Notes: a model not told the origin generated them from the letters alone. A DNA stretch of 64,000 bases from Bemisia tabaci (GCF_918797505.1 NC_092797.1:44180157-44244156), one strand, 5' to 3'. Counted from the stretch's first letter, positions 22,680 through 35,475 are shown. Numbers and translations are program-made.

Positions 22680-23951
22680 AGGGACACGAAACTTTAAGGA
22701 AAAGAAAGTGAGGTTGTCAAGTTGTCTATCCGACGACTATACGAGTCGAAATAACCGCACATAAGAGCACCTAATGAAAGTAATATTTTATCGCTATAAT
22801 TATACAATTTTACACATTTGTGTTTAAAATATTTCAAATCTGATCAGTCACTGTTCGATAAATTAACGATTTGTCAATTATTTTATTGTTATTATTTTGC
22901 AGAAAAGGCAAATATTATCATTGAAAAGAGAATATTGTAATTTTCATCCAGTTGCTATAAAAGTTTCTGCGTATATTTTTTTCGTTCAAGGTTTTTCAGA
23001 AAGGTCAAAACTTCACTTAAGAGTTTAAGAAAACTTCCCTGGAAATGACAGTTTTGTACATAAAATTAACAGGCAATCTTTATTGGCTATAAACTTTCCA
23101 TTCATAAGATTCGAATGAAAGGAGCTTAATGAGAGGCCTATCTATTATTGATCTCCACCATACGAGATATCGTCCTTCATTAAATCCATCTAATTCTCAA
23201 TTTTACGAGCTTTAATTTCTCTCGGAGACTGGAAAGATAAACAATTCATCAAATCATGTGTCGATGACGAAACTGCGAAAAGGAGTGACTCTTTAGTAGT
23301 GTTTCAAAAGCTCCGCTCCCAAATTGAAAGCTCTGATTGTATTCTATCAAAGACGGACAAACCAATGCTATTGCTTCAAATGTTCACAGAATATTCCTCA
23401 AATAGAAAAGGAAAATCAGGGAAGTTTTTAAGAAATGACGTCGAATATTACTATTTTGAAAATTAAAAAATAAATTATCACGGGAAAATTGAGGCATCGC
23501 AAAAGAAGTTACATGTTTTTGGAGCCACACCGTCAATTTTTGCTCCATTTTGTTCAACAAAGTGCAGAGACTTTTACGACACCTTGTCATTAACCCCATC
23601 AAAAATCCAATTCCTCGCTATGGAAGCACGGTTGAATGTCCCTGTCGATCTGACCCGAAGTCATGACGACATGACGTCGTGTCTTGGCCCTGTACGACGT
23701 TCGAGACGTCCTCAGTGCATAAAACCTCGCCGTCACCTGCACCGCGTGTTTCTAATAAATTACGAGAAAAGATAAGCTTTATCGGAGCCAGAAGGATTTG
23801 CAACCGCGAAAATTTCTTCACGGCCGCTCAATCATTCGTACGCTTGGACTCATCTCCTAGCACGAAGGCTCGATACCAAGCTGTCAAACTGGAAAAATTA
23901 TTCGTTTTAAAAAGATTGCACCACGTCAAATCAAATTTTAATAACTTTACT
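22680..23951. other. No gene; decayed family C piece near 23395-23520
   Basis: The stretch with AAATTAAAAAATAAATTATC and GGCATCGCAAA resembles the right half of family C. The rest is unique. Confidence 0.45.
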
Positions 23952-24481
23952 ACATATGGAAACTCTGTTTCAAATTACCATTGCGTTGATATGAGATGCT
24001 AAGTTGCCAATACTGAGGACATTTTCGGAAAGGACCTGTAAATCTTAAAATTCTGCCATAATGTTTCATCTTAGCACTTCTTAATACGTATATCGGCGGT
24101 GAAACTACCAAACCACGTATCTCGGTTTGCGACGTCGCAGACTTCCTGTCATACTTTATTTTTTAAATGAAAAACTACTTAACGTCCAGTCTTGAAAATT
24201 TCTGTGATTTTTCCTCTTCGTGCGGAGAAAATTCTGTGAAAATTTCAAGGAATGATATTGATTTTGTCTACTTCAAAAAAATAAAATGCGAGCGTAGATT
24301 TTTAAACACCGCAAACGAGATACGTGGTTTGGTAGTTTCACCGTCGATATGGCAACTCTGTTTCAAATTACCATTGCGTTGATATGAGATGCTAAGTTGC
24401 CGATACTGAGGACATCCTCGGAAAGGACCTATACATCTTAAAATTCTGCTAAAATGTTTCATCTTAGCACTTCTTAATATT
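23952..24481. repeat. 135-bp direct repeats flanking MITE family C copy 1
   Basis: 23952-24087 and 24349-24481 are direct repeats. Both contain CTCTGTTTCAAATTACCATT and TGTTTCATCTTAGCACTTCT. Between them lies a 262-bp family C MITE (24090-24351). Its ends are TATCGGCGGTGAAACTACCA and the inverse TTTCACCGTCGATA. The repeats are about 93-95% alike by eye. A tandem duplication of a unit containing the MITE would give this arrangement. Confidence 0.75.
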
Positions 24482-26285
24482 TAACGACATGATCCATCCA
24501 AAAGCACTCCTATACAAGCCTCGATAAGTAATTTTTCTCCCAAAAGTATGCAAAGCCACAGACTATTAGCTGCATTGTAAGCTGTGTAAAAGCGCTTTTA
24601 CTGAAAAAGTATTTCATTATACTCATATATGATAATATTCATTCACTAAACGTTAACTGGCCACAATTTAATAATCAGCAGTCCTGAAATAACCATAAAA
24701 TGTGTTGCTTCTCCGGAAGATTAATCTTTCCATCTGGCACCTGCCTTTTCCTTTTTCTTTTTCCTTAGTTCAAACTTGAGCTTTTTGCTTACAAATTGAC
24801 TGAGCAAATTATATCCCGCCGGTGATTAGTTTGGGCGTGTTACGTCTAACGTGAAAGCGCATAGAGACGAAGACGCCTTCATTTTTAGTGTATACAACAC
24901 GCACATCTGTCAAGCACGTATAGTTGTATCTAGACGTTATCGTTGTTTCTGATTGTGTGAATCGTGTATCTGTTCACAAGAACAAGCTGTGTGATAAGTA
25001 CTATCAGAAATTCAACGCTGGCTCCTAAATTTTCTGGAAATTAATGTGTAATCAGGAATCTAGTAATCTCTACCGTTCTTTTTTCCAATGAGGAAAACGT
25101 TTGCTTGAAAAAGGAGTCGAACATCCCTGAAAAAGGTTAGAGCGGTGCGTAAAGAAAAAACTTCATCCAAATTTTGATTGTACGAGTAACCATAGAGTGT
25201 GTTTCAAAGGGAAACTTCTTCATTTTACAAAAACAGACGCATCTTCGCTCGGAGCAGTTGAGCCCTGGAGATCATGCAATCATACGGGCAACGGGGCTCA
25301 TATAAAAAAAACAGCTAAGCCCTTATGCGCCAGAGAAGTGACGAAGACATGTTCGAGCGTAATACTTTAATCCCGCTCATAAAGCTCTCACTCTCAACAC
25401 GCTTGTCACCGGAGAGCACTAGCTTCACGCTATCCCGTATCATAAAAATCAAGCACACTCCAATAATGCGATTACCGACACTTGAAGCTGTCTGCGGACT
25501 GTGTGACACTCAAATCTTTGCGACCAGAACGGGTAGATGAGATTGACAGGTCTTCGTTCGATTCCTGAAATAAACCAGCACCTGTTTCGCCCGACAAGTG
25601 GTTTCGATATCGGTCAGATGGAAGAATCTAGACGCCAGCCGTGGAAAAGTCGGCGCTCGGCAAAAAAATGAAGGGAAAGAGAAAACAACTCGAACTGTTT
25701 TCTGCATCGATGACTCTTGAAAGAGATATCGTGTTTTTCGAGAAAAGCAGGCCTTTTGAGTAACCACTCGTGTCTCAAAGTCCGTCTCTTTCCGATGTCT
25801 GATTCTTTGCATCATCCACTCCTTTGCCGATAAATAAGATATGCCACGAGAACGGGTAAGCACGCCCGACTACAGTTGGCAAGCCGACAAAAACACTTGG
25901 TCTGGTATCGAAGATTGTGCACTTACTTACAAAGTGGTTGAGTGGTTGGTTACGTGTAAACCAGACGATACTGTACTGGGTGTGACTTGAACTCGTGGTT
26001 AAAAAGAGGTCAACCTCCTTGCAACCAGCAAACTCTCGCTTTTCTGCTTGGACTTTGTATTGCCCTCCGAATCAGTTTTAAAAGGTGGTGGAAGTGCATT
26101 TGCTGGGAAGTGTTCCGTTCTCTGGTGGGTAGAAGCAGTGGCACAACAGTTTTTCTTTTTATGGTAAAAAACAAAGGTATTTTATTCCCTAGGATGAGAG
26201 GACACCTTTATCAACGTGTATTTAAAAACTAATCGAGTGCTGTGTTCATAGTATTGTTGTCATTTTGTGATATAGTAAAAACATA
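24482..26285. other. No gene; repeat L (inverted) near 24850-24930
   Basis: Includes the L-type block GACGCCTTCATTTTTAGTGT followed by ATACAACACG. A 117-codon minus-strand open frame at 25510-25863 shows no domain or splice context and is not called. Confidence 0.45.
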
Positions 26286-26549
26286 TCGACGGCGCGGCGT
26301 ATGTCCGGGATCACATATCTCGTTTGTGGTGTCTGGAAATCTCCGCCTGTATGTCATTTTTTTAAAGGAGAACAAATTGACATCATTCCTTGAAGTTTAT
26401 GCAGAATTTTCTTCGCATAGAGAAGAAAAATCACGGCAGTTTTAAAGAATTGTTGTTGAGTAGCTTTCCGCTCAAAAAATAAAGTATCACAGGATATCTG
26501 CGACTTCGCAAACCGAGTTATGTGATTGCAGAGTTACACTGTCGATATG
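26286..26549. mobile_element. MITE family C, copy 2
   Basis: Ends ATATCGACGG (left) and CTGTCGATATG (right). The inner ends carry CACATATCTCGTTTG and its near-inverse CAAACCGAGTTATGTG. About 260 bp. Confidence 0.7.
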
Positions 26550-28631
26550 TGTATGAATACAGAGAATCTGGCCAAGAAATTACGTCGCCTCTTTGCTTAA
26601 ATGCATTTGATATTCACGCATATCCTCCGAAAAACAATCGCTTTGAAAGTAAAATGGACGTATTCCCGCTAAAGGAACGAGAGACGGGTGAGAAAAGAGT
26701 AAGCTCGTTAGTTGAAGACCGTAAGAATGAATAGGAACTATAAAGCGCCAGTGACGTCAACATCGACGACGGAGACTCACACAGGGACTGGAGTGATCTT
26801 TAACTGATGAGCCCTGTCCTTAACGCTCTTGTCACATGCCCACGGCTCATGAATTAGCATATTTTGGCGATTAGTTCCATTTTGATTCAATATCAAATCC
26901 CACATTTTCATTATGCCAAAAGGAATCACGCCCACTTTTAAATTCTTTCTCATCCAGCTGGAATGAGCAGACCCCATCTTCCGCACACGTATCTAGTTCC
27001 TTTTAACATAAATTTGTCCAAATAACAAATTCATTCGCGACAAAAGCGTCATTAAAGCAAATATAAAATTACATTCGTTCCCAAAATAACCTGACGACTT
27101 GCGGATTTTAAAATACCAGTCCAATGACGCGTAATCGGGAAATCGTTTCTTCCCATGGCTGCCGGATTGTGCAATTATTTCCCATAACTTATAGTGTAAA
27201 ACATGCTTGATTCCGGCAATCTCCGGCAAGTTTACTCCTTCCGCAGCGGGAAGCCCAGCTTAGGATTCCCGGTCCACCGGTCCAGAGGTCCAGCGTGAAC
27301 CGAGAGAAAAAATTGACAAAAACACCAGCCAACGAAATTGAGACTTCTCGCCCGCGAGACCGGTTCTCACCGGTTCGGCCGCACCGCGTTGTCGGGCGGA
27401 GCGAAAATCTCGCGGATTCCGAGGAAAATCCGGCTGAATTTGGCACCGACTTCGCGAAAAAGCCGCGGGGCGGGTCTCTTGGGACTTGCCAAGAAATTCG
27501 CCGACGAGCCGTTTGATATGCGTAAAAATTCAAAAGGGCAGGAGAAAGCCTCGTTTGATTGATAGACCGTTTGTTTACAAACACTCTCCCCCTTACTACG
27601 GGACTGGTTTCGTGTAGTTTCTCGGGGGAAGGGGGTGGAGGAACGACGTGACGCACAGTGATCCCGGGAGGGGGAGGGGGTAAAAGGGCCGCCGTAAAAC
27701 TATACCAGTTTTATGGTCCGTGTTTCAGCGATGTCCATGAGGTCGATGACGCATGCTTGGAATCGGAGAGGGGGGAGGGTTGAGGAGGTGCTCGGGCGAT
27801 TGACCGCGGAGGTTTCAGATCATGTGTGTTCAGAATCGAGAGAAATTGATGAACCTCGGCAGCAACTCTTGTTTGATCGTGCACTCGTTGACTGCCAGGT
27901 AATAGGACGTAACTAAATTTCAACGGTGTAAGACGTCCAATCGTAAACGATATTTTCACTCATATTTTTTTTGGAAATTTTACATGATATACAAGTTGTT
28001 TTTACAGCGCGCCCAGACGCTCTGCGACACCTTATTGCCATCCTTGTCTATCGAAACAGAGGTCATCTCGTGGTGTGCACTTTGTAATTTCAATTTGGAT
28101 GCCACCTATCTACAATTACGTTGGGTGTCCCCTACGTCTCCTATCGGGAGGAACTCAATTTAGTATCCTCTCAGGCCATTTGTCATACGCTATTCGTTGA
28201 ACATGGCTGATGGCCATAGAAAAGATGTTTGGTCATAATTTCATGAACAATATTCTGCTCAACGTTCATCATCTCACGCACTCTCTCGTTCCTTCCGTGA
28301 TCCGCCTCCATGAATACGCCTTGAAAATTTCTTTGGAACGGTCATTCATTTCTAGAGGATTTTTTCGGAACTTCCGAGAGAAAACTTTACGGGAATTTTC
28401 TCTGATCACTCGGAAAAAGTTGGTAAAATTTTGAGCAGGAATTGCACAGTGATATTTCTTGGGATTCCCGTCACCTTTGCCAGTTTCTGTCAACTGAGAA
28501 GGTCCGCTCGATCGATTCAGGAGTTAAGCGGCAGATGCATAGATCTGCGATGTGCAACCGCTTGTCAACGGCGAAACACCAATAGGAAACCAGGATTTCA
28601 ATCGGTCGACGTCGAGCTATTTAAATTCCCT
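26550..28631. other. No gene; CpG-rich stretch 27190-27900
   Basis: The G+C-rich stretch supports long chance open frames on both strands (for example 27189-27656 minus). None has a recognisable domain, conserved start or splice context. It could be a promoter region of an unseen gene. Confidence 0.4.
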
Positions 28632-28847
28632 TTGCCTATCGGTGTTTCACTTTCAACAAGCGCTTATAACTCGCGGGTGTATCTGGACCTTTAGTCCTCT
28701 AAAGCGAAAATCGCATATTGAACAATTGAGCAATCGAAATTCTCCTTGCATTTTGGTGTTTCACTCTGAACAATAAGCGCTTGTAACTCGCAAGTGTATC
28801 TGGGCCTAGTCCTCTAAAGCGGAAAGCGCATATTGAACCATTCGATT
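28632..28847. repeat. Tandem repeat, two diverged units of about 125 bp
   Basis: 28632-28720 and 28757-28847 share GGTGTTTCACT, AACAAGCGCTTATAACTCG or a variant, GTGTATCTGG, and AGTCCTCTAAAGCG. Confidence 0.7.
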
Positions 28848-29779
28848 TGTATAAGCGAGGTGTCTTTCCCCATTAAAAACTAGGAAGAAAAGCATGCGCG
28901 GCTGACATTGAGTCAGGGTAGCAGTATCGCTCCACGACGGCATCCAGATTATCACCGATTTCAATTGACGCTCCTCACTCCTCACAAGCTGCAAGGTCGC
29001 GGCTAACAAAGCCACCACTTTACCATCTGCGCGAGTGTCAAGACCAGATCGGCCAGCCGGGGGACTATTACCGCCGCGGTGCGGATTCAAAAGAACCTAA
29101 CTCCCTCCTCACTCGATCCCTGCGAAGCATCAGGACATGCGGGTGATAGAGCTCGGCTCAAAATCGAGTTAGGTGTTTTTGCGGTAGGGTGACGAAATTG
29201 CAGCGAGAACTCGCAAATTGTTTGGCGCCCGAGCTCGCGCCTCGAGATTTCCGGCGCAGCTCAACAGTCATCGGTGATGATCGGTGCAACGAGTCCGTGG
29301 AGACACTTCGTTGATTAGTTGCAGTTGCAGCCGGGAAATTGATACCTACGGCGCGAGTGGTTGTGGCTATGTTGATCGCCGACTTTGATTGGTTGCCGGT
29401 CTAGGCTTTTGAGAAGCTCTTATGCCGCACACAAAGAGTAAAAGGAACCAAAATCATATTAGTGGGCGAAAATTTGAAATAGGGGACATTCTTGACGACC
29501 GTCACAAATAGCCAAAATTTGAATGGAGAAACCTGTGTAGGAAAAAAAATTCCGAAAACAGTGGGACCATATATGTTTCTAGATTCTACAAATCGTCCAA
29601 AGTTAGGGAAACACATATTTCAGGGGATATGATGAACTTGATTTTTTGACATTTTTTCACCCTGAAATATCCCCTATTTTAAATTTTCTCCCTAGTATTT
29701 AAATTAGAAAACAATGTCACCCTCACGTGCGTTTAATATTTTTCGGTCAGTTTTGCTTTCGGTTACACTGACCAAATTA
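28848..29779. other. No gene; CpG-rich patch 29030-29400
   Basis: The CpG-rich patch is promoter-like in composition but lacks a following exon that I can identify. Confidence 0.4.
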
Positions 29780-29900
29780 TTGGTTTGAAAATTTGCAACT
29801 TTGTCAGAAATCAGGCACAAGCAGCCAAGATCGAACCCGGGTGCATTGTTGTCAGTCCAGTGTCCTAGCCAGAGCCACTCGTATTGTTTTAATGAAGAAT
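29780..29900 (-). mobile_element. tRNA-derived SINE head
   Basis: On the minus strand an A-box-like TGGCTCTGGCTAGGACACTG is followed by a B-box-like GGGTTCGATCTTG. The structure is not a clean cloverleaf, so a SINE is more likely than a tRNA gene. Confidence 0.5.
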
Positions 29901-30025
29901 AAAACAAGCCTTAAGATTACTATTTCATGTTCGTGCTTAGCATGCAACTGATACAAACGCCTTTGGTCGAATTTTTTACAAAACATCGAGTTTCAAACTA
30001 GCGAAACAGCAGGGCATGTCGCTAC

Positions 30026-30443
30026 AAAGGTCATTGAAAACACGAATATTACAACGAAAGGCACTCACGCTGAACTGAAACGCATGATACAACTATTTCA
30101 ACTCCTAAGCCGCTCAAATTGCGTTCATAGAGTTGAAGGCGAACTTGATTTCTCTCTCCCGTCTCTAATTACTTAGATAAGATCCTAAGAGCGGGGCTCT
30201 GTTCTATCTTTTGCAACTTATCTCAATTTCACTGTCAAAATTGTTTTCTACGGGGAGAATCGAGGAAAGTCGCGGAACTTAACGCATTGAAGGTCATTGA
30301 AAACGCCAGGACTTACAACGAGAGTCTCTCGTCTTTCGGACATCACGCTGAACTAAAATGCGTGATACGACTATTACAACTCTTGAACCGCTGTAATTGC
30401 ATCCATCGAGTTGAAGGCGAACTTGATATTTCACTTTCGCTTC
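30026..30443. repeat. Direct repeat pair, about 145 bp each
   Basis: 30026-30165 and 30290-30443 share AAGGTCATTGAAAAC, CACGCTGAACT, ATGATAC or GTGATAC, and GAGTTGAAGGCGAACTTGAT in the same order. This is a diverged local duplication. Confidence 0.75.
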
Positions 30444-31404
30444 AGCTGTGCATGGGCGGACTGTGAAAGCGACTTACATATATACTTCTCTCTTTTCTAA
30501 ACAATGGAGGTTCCAATATTTCCTGAGATGAGAATAAAGATGATTATTTAAGCTCCTCAATCGTGAGGTCTCTCAAAGATATAGGATATATAGAAGAAGG
30601 ATTTTCCCTTCGAGGGCGACCAGAAGAGAGCTTGCTCTTAAAAAAACTTATTCTTGTTTACTTGAGAGTATGCTATGCTGTCACATAGAAAAGCAAGGCA
30701 ACATCAGGATGCATGACTCGGAGTATGGTTACGAGGGGCGGAGGAGGTAGATGAGGTAAAAGCGACGGTTTCCGCTATAAAAAGAATTTGCTAATTTTGC
30801 AGAATTGCTTCGGCAAACAGAGTTCTAATTTTACAGCTGAGGACGTGAAATTAGTATTTTCTTCACCTATGTGTCGACCTTTGGTCGCTGTGGTGGGATG
30901 TGTATGTGATTCAGGGAGGGGGGCTTGAGGCCTGAGGTCTATGATTTTCGGAATTAGTTAATGGTTTACTCAGACGTATCTGTCAGCTTTCGGTATGGGG
31001 TATGGTGAATAAAATGTTACGCTTCATCAACTGAAACTGTTCTCGGAAAATTGTGAGGCTGAGGCGGTCCCGCCTACTACTTAAACATATTGTTGTTTTA
31101 AACAGAACGTTTTTTACCAGTCATCCTGGCAAACGAAGTGGCTCCCCAGTATATGTTCGGGCATCTACCTTAAAATTGTATGCAATGTCACAAAGGAAAT
31201 TCAGTTGAAACGTATTCTTGGTTATCGAGCCGGTCGATCATGAGTGTTTCTTTCGAACGCTTATTCGAGCGAAAAGCAAAAAAGATGGGGGAAATCATCG
31301 GTCGAGTTGGCAAATCTCCTGAAAAAATAACTTTTCCATCAATTTTTTGCAACGAATACATTACATTCGTCGACTTCTCGTATCATTGAAATAAAAATAT
31401 ATGC
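30444..31404. other. No gene recognised
   Basis: Unique sequence with no supported feature. Confidence 0.45.
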
Positions 31405-31977
31405 GATCAGCCATGTAACACATTAATAGCGCGATACAAGGACCGCACGAATACTTCACGCATTGGCAGCAAAACATTGTGTCATTGCGAAAGGCGTGCG
31501 TGAATCGGATAGCGCCTACAAGAATGCATGAATACCTCACGCATTGCGGCAAAACACAGTGCGAATCAGCTGAGATGCATAGCGCATACATGACTGCGTG
31601 AATACTTCACGCATTGCGTCAAACCAGTGCGGTATGCGAGGAGCGGCGGCGGAAGATAAAATCATTAATCCACATTTATGTTTGTTCTTCATAATTTTTT
31701 CGTTCATTTATTAGGAATGGAAAGCCTTGTACACAAAGAGATAGGTTTACAAAAAACTTAACTTTCGCGCAAAGTTCCAATGTTCGTGAACTTTTGCTAG
31801 TAGTGTACGACAGGGCTTTCCCAAAAAACTGTGTTCCAACACCAGTAAACGAGTCTTATGCACCTCCCCCGCTGGCACGTTCATTTGATGGTTTTCATTT
31901 GATGTTTCAAAACGAGATGAGAATGGGGGCGGCAAAACTAGCGGCCCCCATGGGCGGCAAGTAGGTAAATCCGGCCT
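31405..31977. mobile_element. hAT-like element family D, second copy, left-truncated
   Basis: Matches the right two-thirds of 2006-2896. It has diverged tandem units with TAGCGCCTACAAGA and TACTTCACGCATTGCG, then TTCGTTCATTTATTAGGAAT, and finally the GGGCGGCAAGTAGGTAAATC right end with GGCCTTG. The left terminus is not present. Confidence 0.7.
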
Positions 31978-32475
31978 TGCCGCACATAGCTTCTGTGTTG
32001 GTGGAAAACCGTTTCAGTATAATTTTAATATAGCAAGCAAAAATAAAACTAACGTTTTCAGCCCATCGAGAAAACACCCATTGCACTAGGAAATCCATTA
32101 AAACATAGCTTTTTCTAAACGGATTCAAAAAGTTTGCTCCTTTTTCTGCGTAGATCATAGTCTAACTAGAATTCTACTATTCCATCATTGATGGAAACTA
32201 GATATAACAGTGATGCAATGGATTTTTCCCATCTTCTCTGAAACTTAGTATACTCTCCACAAAAAATTAATGCTCCTAAACAAAGTATGACATTCTTTTT
32301 GCGGCACGTGAAACTATTAAACCGAAGGTCACCCAATGAATCGAACTCTGGAAAATCTGAGAAAAGCGTTCATAGGCACGGAAGGAGCTAAAATAATAAA
32401 CACATAAATCCTGACTCCACTTTTTCAAAACGCATTCCTGAATCCAGCCTGCATGTCAGCGTTTTTCAACGAATA
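31978..32475. other. No gene recognised
   Basis: Unique sequence. Confidence 0.45.
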
Positions 32476-33206
32476 GACTATTGTGCAAAGGAAAAACTCC
32501 GTATGATCCTTCAAACGTTGCCAAATTTTGTTCGCATGGACAAACATTTTCTGGGAAATCTGTTACTATTTTTCTTCCAATTTTTCAAAGAATTTGCTTC
32601 TTAATTTGATTTCAACCATCTGAAAATTTCGAGAAAAATCCTTTCTTCAAACTTTAACATTTTATCAGGAGGAATTTCGTGACATTCCATGCGGCGATTT
32701 CCCTCACCACGGCAGCGAAGTGGACGAAAATAGGAAAACGCGCACTGAGCCTCGCTTAGGAAAAACGCGGCAAAAATATTCAGATGTTGCCAAATTACTT
32801 AAGATATAACATTCATTTATGAGGAAATTTTTAATTACTTCTTCTTGATATTTTCAGTTTTTCGAAAGTTTTTCGAAAACTATGTGTTTGATCAAGGTAA
32901 ATCTGTCACCGTTGGAATGCTCATACGTCGTTTTTTCTAAACACACTAGGATGCTGCCGTGCTAGGGAAGAACGCCGCATGAACATTCAAGAGTTGCAAA
33001 ATTTCCTTCCATAAAACATATATTTTTGACGACATTAATGCATATTTTCCCTTGAAATTTTCAAATATTCTAGATTAAATTGCGTATAAAATTATCTGAA
33101 AATGTTGGAAAATAATGTCCGCAATTTTCTCAGTGAATTCGGTTTTTATCGGAGGAAACTTGGCAACGTCTGAAGGCTCATACGCCGTTCTTCCTTAGCA
33201 CGACAG
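32476..33206. mobile_element. Cluster of three family A MITEs (copies 5-7)
   Basis: Three copies lie almost end to end. 32476-32714 is degenerate, with a right end of CACGGCAG. 32744-32950 is degenerate and shortened. 32954-33206 is well preserved, with left end CTGCCGTGCTAGGGAAGAAC and right end TTCCTTAGCACGACAG. They differ in divergence, so they are not one recent tandem amplification. Confidence 0.65.
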
Positions 33207-33798
33207 GATATAGGGTTCCTCGTTATCTCGCGTAAAAATCGTCTCACATCCTCGCGGCCGTTGATAATTAAATCATTCCCATTATTACCGGCGATAATTT
33301 TTACGAGTTTCCATAATAATTGCAGAATGTTCCAGTTATCATCTCACGTAACCCGGGGGGCCGCGCAGGCGTAGGCGTACACCTATCCCCCCGAGGGGGG
33401 AGGGAGGGGGGGCTCCTGTTAATTCATTGTGTGTTTTGTAAGCGGACATCCTTACTCCATCGCGTATTCCATGGAAGCGGCTGACGCTCCGTGTTATTAG
33501 GATCATTAATTCAATGGAAACGGAATGGCAGGTCCGGCCCGGAATGCAAACACCGATGCAGGCCATGTTAATGACATTCCGGTCGAGGTGTCAAGCGGCG
33601 GCGCTCCACTAATAATGCATCGGGAAATCAAGGACGCCCCGCTTTTAGCGGTCACGAATGCACCACAATCACAGACGAAATATACCAGGGACCCTGCATC
33701 GGATTCGAATGATGTGTATTTGTGAGTCCACCCTGGGCCACAGTTTGATTTTTTCCCTGATCAGAACCGTCTCCGTCACCATTGGTATTGACCTGGGT
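33207..33798. other. No gene recognised
   Basis: Unique sequence, G+C-rich at about 33340-33410. Confidence 0.45.
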
Positions 33799-33962
33799 CA
33801 GTGGCGGGGCGTGAACGATCGATTTTCAAGATCTACCCATTTGAACTTGTGGTGAAGAATCGATTATTAAGGTGCTCGTTACCAACGCCCTGCATATCGA
33901 TTATTTTCAATATGCTTAAATGGCAGATCAATCGATATATCGGAAGGCATGCCACGCGACTA
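33799..33962. mobile_element. hAT-type MITE family B, copy 3
   Basis: The left end CAGTGGCGGGGCGTGA and the right end CATGCCACGCGACTA are degenerate inverses. Flanking 8-mers ACCTGGGT and ACTTGGGT differ by one base, as expected for an old target-site duplication. Confidence 0.75.
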
Positions 33963-35092
33963 ACTTGGGTAGTGTCTATATTATTGAGAGGCTTGGAGGA
34001 CGAGTCAAATGAGTGCAGTTTTTGCGATTTCAGAATATGTTCGTTTAAGTTTCAAAATTTCAAATGTTTATTAATACATTTTCTTAGTATATACTTCATG
34101 GCTAGATTTAGTTGAATCAATTGGTAACTCATTTTTTTCAAAAACTCTACCTACCTCATTTGTCTGCTACCAAGCCTCACGATTAATATCCCGAAATACG
34201 ACACAATATCCCGAAATACAAAAAAAAAACTCGGATACCTTGAATCCAAAATTCACCCCCGAATCCTCCATTAGTGTTTGCATTGTCTGCCTACCATTGA
34301 CTTACTGAGGAAACCGCGTCAGTGCGCAAGAGTCTATGCAAGTAAACCGATTTATGCACCATTTTTAACGGTGAAAATTAAGACTTTTCAGCATAACGGC
34401 GATTGAATTGGATAAACGCGTGCTAGTACCTCGGTTTTGTAATGTTTTAGACCTCCTGTCTTATGTTTGTAAAAGGGATCTAGAGATAATCAACGGTATT
34501 CATCAAAAATTTGCCTGATTTTTTCCTGATTGATGGATATCCTGTGAAAATTTCACGCCGTAGTGGTGGTTTGATATCCTTCAATAAATAAATCTAGAGG
34601 CATGGTTTTAAAACGAAATACGCGTTCCTGCAGGGGAAAGGAATTGTTTTTCTGTTAAAAGAATTGTGTCGGTTCAGTGAACACTGAATCATCACCGGAC
34701 TTTTTTTTCCTCGTCTATTCTCACGTGAGCCTCGAAAAGCATCGATTTATACGGACAATAGGACCCATCTCGAAAAATGAATTCGTCCTCACGTCATAAG
34801 ATCTGCGCAACGATACTCTTGAGCGCGGCCGAGAGTGACTTTTCGGCGACTCTTAAATAACTCAAAGTTCAAACCCGAACACGCAATGGGCTGACCATGA
34901 AATCAGCCAACTGACCGCGTCCGCGTGTGAATGTCACAATGCATACGCGGCCCGCGAAAACGCTCGCAAAAAGCGAGTATCGTGTAATAAATACTGATGA
35001 GCTATTGTTGCGATCATGATTTCGCCTAAAGCTCGAGACTGCGCTTTTTCCTCCTGACTGTCACCGAAAAGACCTGTAACGAGGCATTGTCC
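33963..35092. other. No gene recognised
   Basis: Unique sequence. Confidence 0.45.
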
Positions 35093-35475
35093 TCCGGTCA
35101 CTGATTTTCAGCGGCGTGGCGTGCTTTGCGAGATATCGATTGATCTGCCATTAAAACCTATGGTAAAGGATCGATAGACTGTGTGTTCGCAATGAACACC
35201 TTAATAGTCGATTCTTTGGCATAGCTTCAAATGGAAAAATGTCGATAATCGATCGTTCACGCTTCGCCGCTTTTGTCCTGCGGTCACTGATTTTCAGTGG
35301 GGTGGCGTGCTTGCGAGATATCGATTGATCTGCCATTAAAACCTATGGTAAAGGATCGATAGACTGTGTGCTCGCAACAGACACCTTAATAATCGATTCT
35401 TTACCATAGTTTCAAATGGAGGAATATCGATAATCAATCGTTCACGCTTCGCCGCTCTTCTCCGGTCACTGATTT
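35093..35475. repeat. Tandemly duplicated family B MITE with its flank
   Basis: The phrase GGTCACTGATTTT occurs three times (near 35095, 35283 and 35464). Between them lie two B elements, about 35111-35271 and 35295-35455, which differ by a few bases. The host flank is repeated along with the element. This is therefore a segmental tandem duplication of about 187 bp rather than two independent insertions. Confidence 0.8.

Noticed and set aside
23952..24481. Small LTR retrotransposon
   Set aside because: The direct repeats lack TG...CA ends, a primer-binding site and a polypurine tract. The middle is a MITE.
27189..27656. Minus-strand open frame of 155 codons
   Set aside because: It lies in a CpG-rich stretch where stop codons are rare. 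There is no domain, no splice context, and an overlapping plus-strand frame of similar quality.
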